This document shows positions 63,156-64,000 of a stretch of 64,000 bases of DNA, one piece after another; the stretch's first letter is position 1, and each line of letters opens with the position of its first letter. The position numbers and the translations under genes are program-made. This stretch comes from Aneurinibacillus sp. Ricciae_BoGa-3 (GTDB lineage: Bacteria; Bacillota; Bacilli; Aneurinibacillales; Aneurinibacillaceae): contig NZ_CP116887.1 of the NCBI RefSeq assembly GCF_028421645.1, positions 2,234,001 to 2,298,000 of the forward strand, read 5' to 3'. The notes beneath the pieces were generated by a model. The model was not told where the DNA came from and made no database searches. It worked only from the letters and a program-made list of their open reading frames with translations.

Positions 63156-64000
63156 TTATGGCTTCAGCAGAACCTTGATGCAGCCATCCGTTCTCGTGTC
63201 AAACACTTCATAGCCATGTTTGGCTTCTCTGAGCGGGATGATATGGGTGAAAACATCGGACGGATCCAGTTTGCCTTCAGCGATGAGATTGTAAAGAAAA
63301 GGCATATAGTGGATGACCGGAGCCTGTCCTGATCGAATGTTAACATTACGCTGGAAGATATCACCGAGCGGGAAAGCGTTGTACCTGGAGCCGTAAACAC
63401 CAGTGATTTGGATGGTTCCGCCTTTGCGCACGGCCTGCGTAGCGATGACAATGGCCCCCATGGCGCCGCCCTGCAGCTTTAAACCTGTTGCAAGGAACTC
63501 TAGTGGCGTCATCTTTCCGTCCATGCCAACCGCGTCGATGACTACATCGGCACCGCCCTGTGTAATTTCTTTCAAGTGATTGCCAATGTTTTGCTCTTGT
63601 TCAAAATTGACAATTTCCACTTTATTGGTGCGCTTTGCGTGCTGCAAACGGTAATCAACGTAATCTACCGCGATAACCCGTTTTGCCCCTTTGAGCCATG
63701 CTGCTTTTTGTGCCAGCAGCCCCACTGGGCCGCATCCGAGAATAATGACCGTATCTCCGCTTTTGACACCCGCGTTGTCAACGCTCCAGTAGGCGGTAGA
63801 CATCGCATCAGCAAGTGGTGCGATTTTCTCATCTTCAAGCTCACTGTTTTCTGGAATTTTAAAAGGGGTAAAATTACCGTACGGAACCCGCATGTATTCT
63901 GCCTGGCCGCCGGCATAACCGCCAGTCGTTTCTGAATAGCCGAAGTACGCCCCCATATCGCCATGAGGATTGGAATTATCGCATTGGCTCTCCAACTGAT
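63156..64000 (-). CDS. Zinc-type alcohol/formaldehyde dehydrogenase-like protein, 5' end beyond the window
   Basis: The C-terminal ~281 residues of a medium-chain dehydrogenase. The partial start contains 'SQCDNSNPHGDMGAYFGYS', the region after the structural-zinc cysteines, followed by 'GGYAGGQAEYMRVPYGNFTP', the Rossmann 'VIILGCGPVGLLAQKAAW' and 'VIAVDYVDYRLQHAK', and the end 'TDGCIKVLLKP'. This matches the glutathione-independent formaldehyde/threonine dehydrogenase-like group of Bacillus (YycR-type). A TTG near 63995 is internal. The catalytic-zinc residues lie outside the window. Confidence 0.85.
   Translation of the reverse strand, partial: QLESQCDNSNPHGDMGAYFGYSETTGGYAGGQAEYMRVPYGNFTPFKIPENSELEDEKIAPLADAMSTAYWSVDNAGVKSGDTVIILGCGPVGLLAQKAAWLKGAKRVIAVDYVDYRLQHAKRTNKVEIVNFEQEQNIGNHLKEITQGGADVVIDAVGMDGKMTPLEFLATGLKLQGGAMGAIVIATQAVRKGGTIQITGVYGSRYNAFPLGDIFQRNVNIRSGQAPVIHYMPFLYNLIAEGKLDPSDVFTHIIPLREAKHGYEVFDTRTDGCIKVLLKP

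Overview
The window reads as the chromosome of a low-to-moderate G+C, endospore-forming Firmicute of the order Bacillales (Brevibacillus/Aneurinibacillus/Bacillus-like). Support: Gram-positive AAGGAGG ribosome-binding sites, frequent GTG/TTG starts, S-box (SAM-I) riboswitches before metI and metC, an RsbR-type STAS protein, a GerA-family germination relic, and a cobalamin operon with the CbiH60 and His-rich CbiX forms known from Bacillus megaterium. The genus is inference; no rRNA or tRNA is present.

Layout. 1-6.8 kb: lrgAB-type membrane proteins, an RsbR-like stress regulator, two PAP2 phosphatases, an orphan sensor kinase and a diacylglycerol glycosyltransferase-like gene (envelope lipid group). 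6.9-10.0 kb: two SAM-riboswitch-controlled transsulfuration genes (metI, metC). 10.4-24.9 kb: a cobalamin riboswitch, a Ni/Co permease and a nearly gap-free anaerobic corrin-ring operon (cbiH60-X-J-C-D-ET-L-F-G-A, cobQ, cobA, cobO). It makes adenosylcobyric acid; the nucleotide-loop genes are not in the window. 25.6-27.4 kb: a peptidoglycan glycosyltransferase and a frameshifted EamA permease.

27.4-59.3 kb is an insertion-sequence-rich, decaying accessory region. It holds three copies of one IS (two in tandem), an IS110-family element, an IS1182-family element, a rearranged IS66 relic and at least a dozen broken genes (RnfD-like, response regulator, CcdA, DUF302, 5'-nucleotidase-like, methyltransferase, GerA, SDR, TubZ). 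Set in it are persulfide/sulfane-sulfur genes: DsrE-like, TSUP exporter, TusA-rhodanese fusion, rhodanese-MBL persulfide dioxygenase, TusA and two CstR-type repressors, with matching palindromic operators of the form ATACC-N4-GGGGTAT at four loci. The module exists twice, one copy decayed (33.8-39.6 kb) and one intact (44.4-46.5 kb). Cytochrome bd genes, a sensor kinase and a ThDP enzyme lie between. 59.4-64 kb: a double-cupin protein, a DUF1450 protein, a BenE-type transporter divergent from a LysR regulator, and a partial zinc alcohol dehydrogenase.

Most unusual: a roughly 240-nt sequence occurs twice (8522-8758, upstream of metC; 25078-25473, upstream of the glycosyltransferase). Its pairing potential is conserved, with compensatory base changes, and copy two carries two palindromic inserts that share a core. 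It looks like a structured, probably mobile, noncoding RNA that I cannot assign to a known family with confidence.
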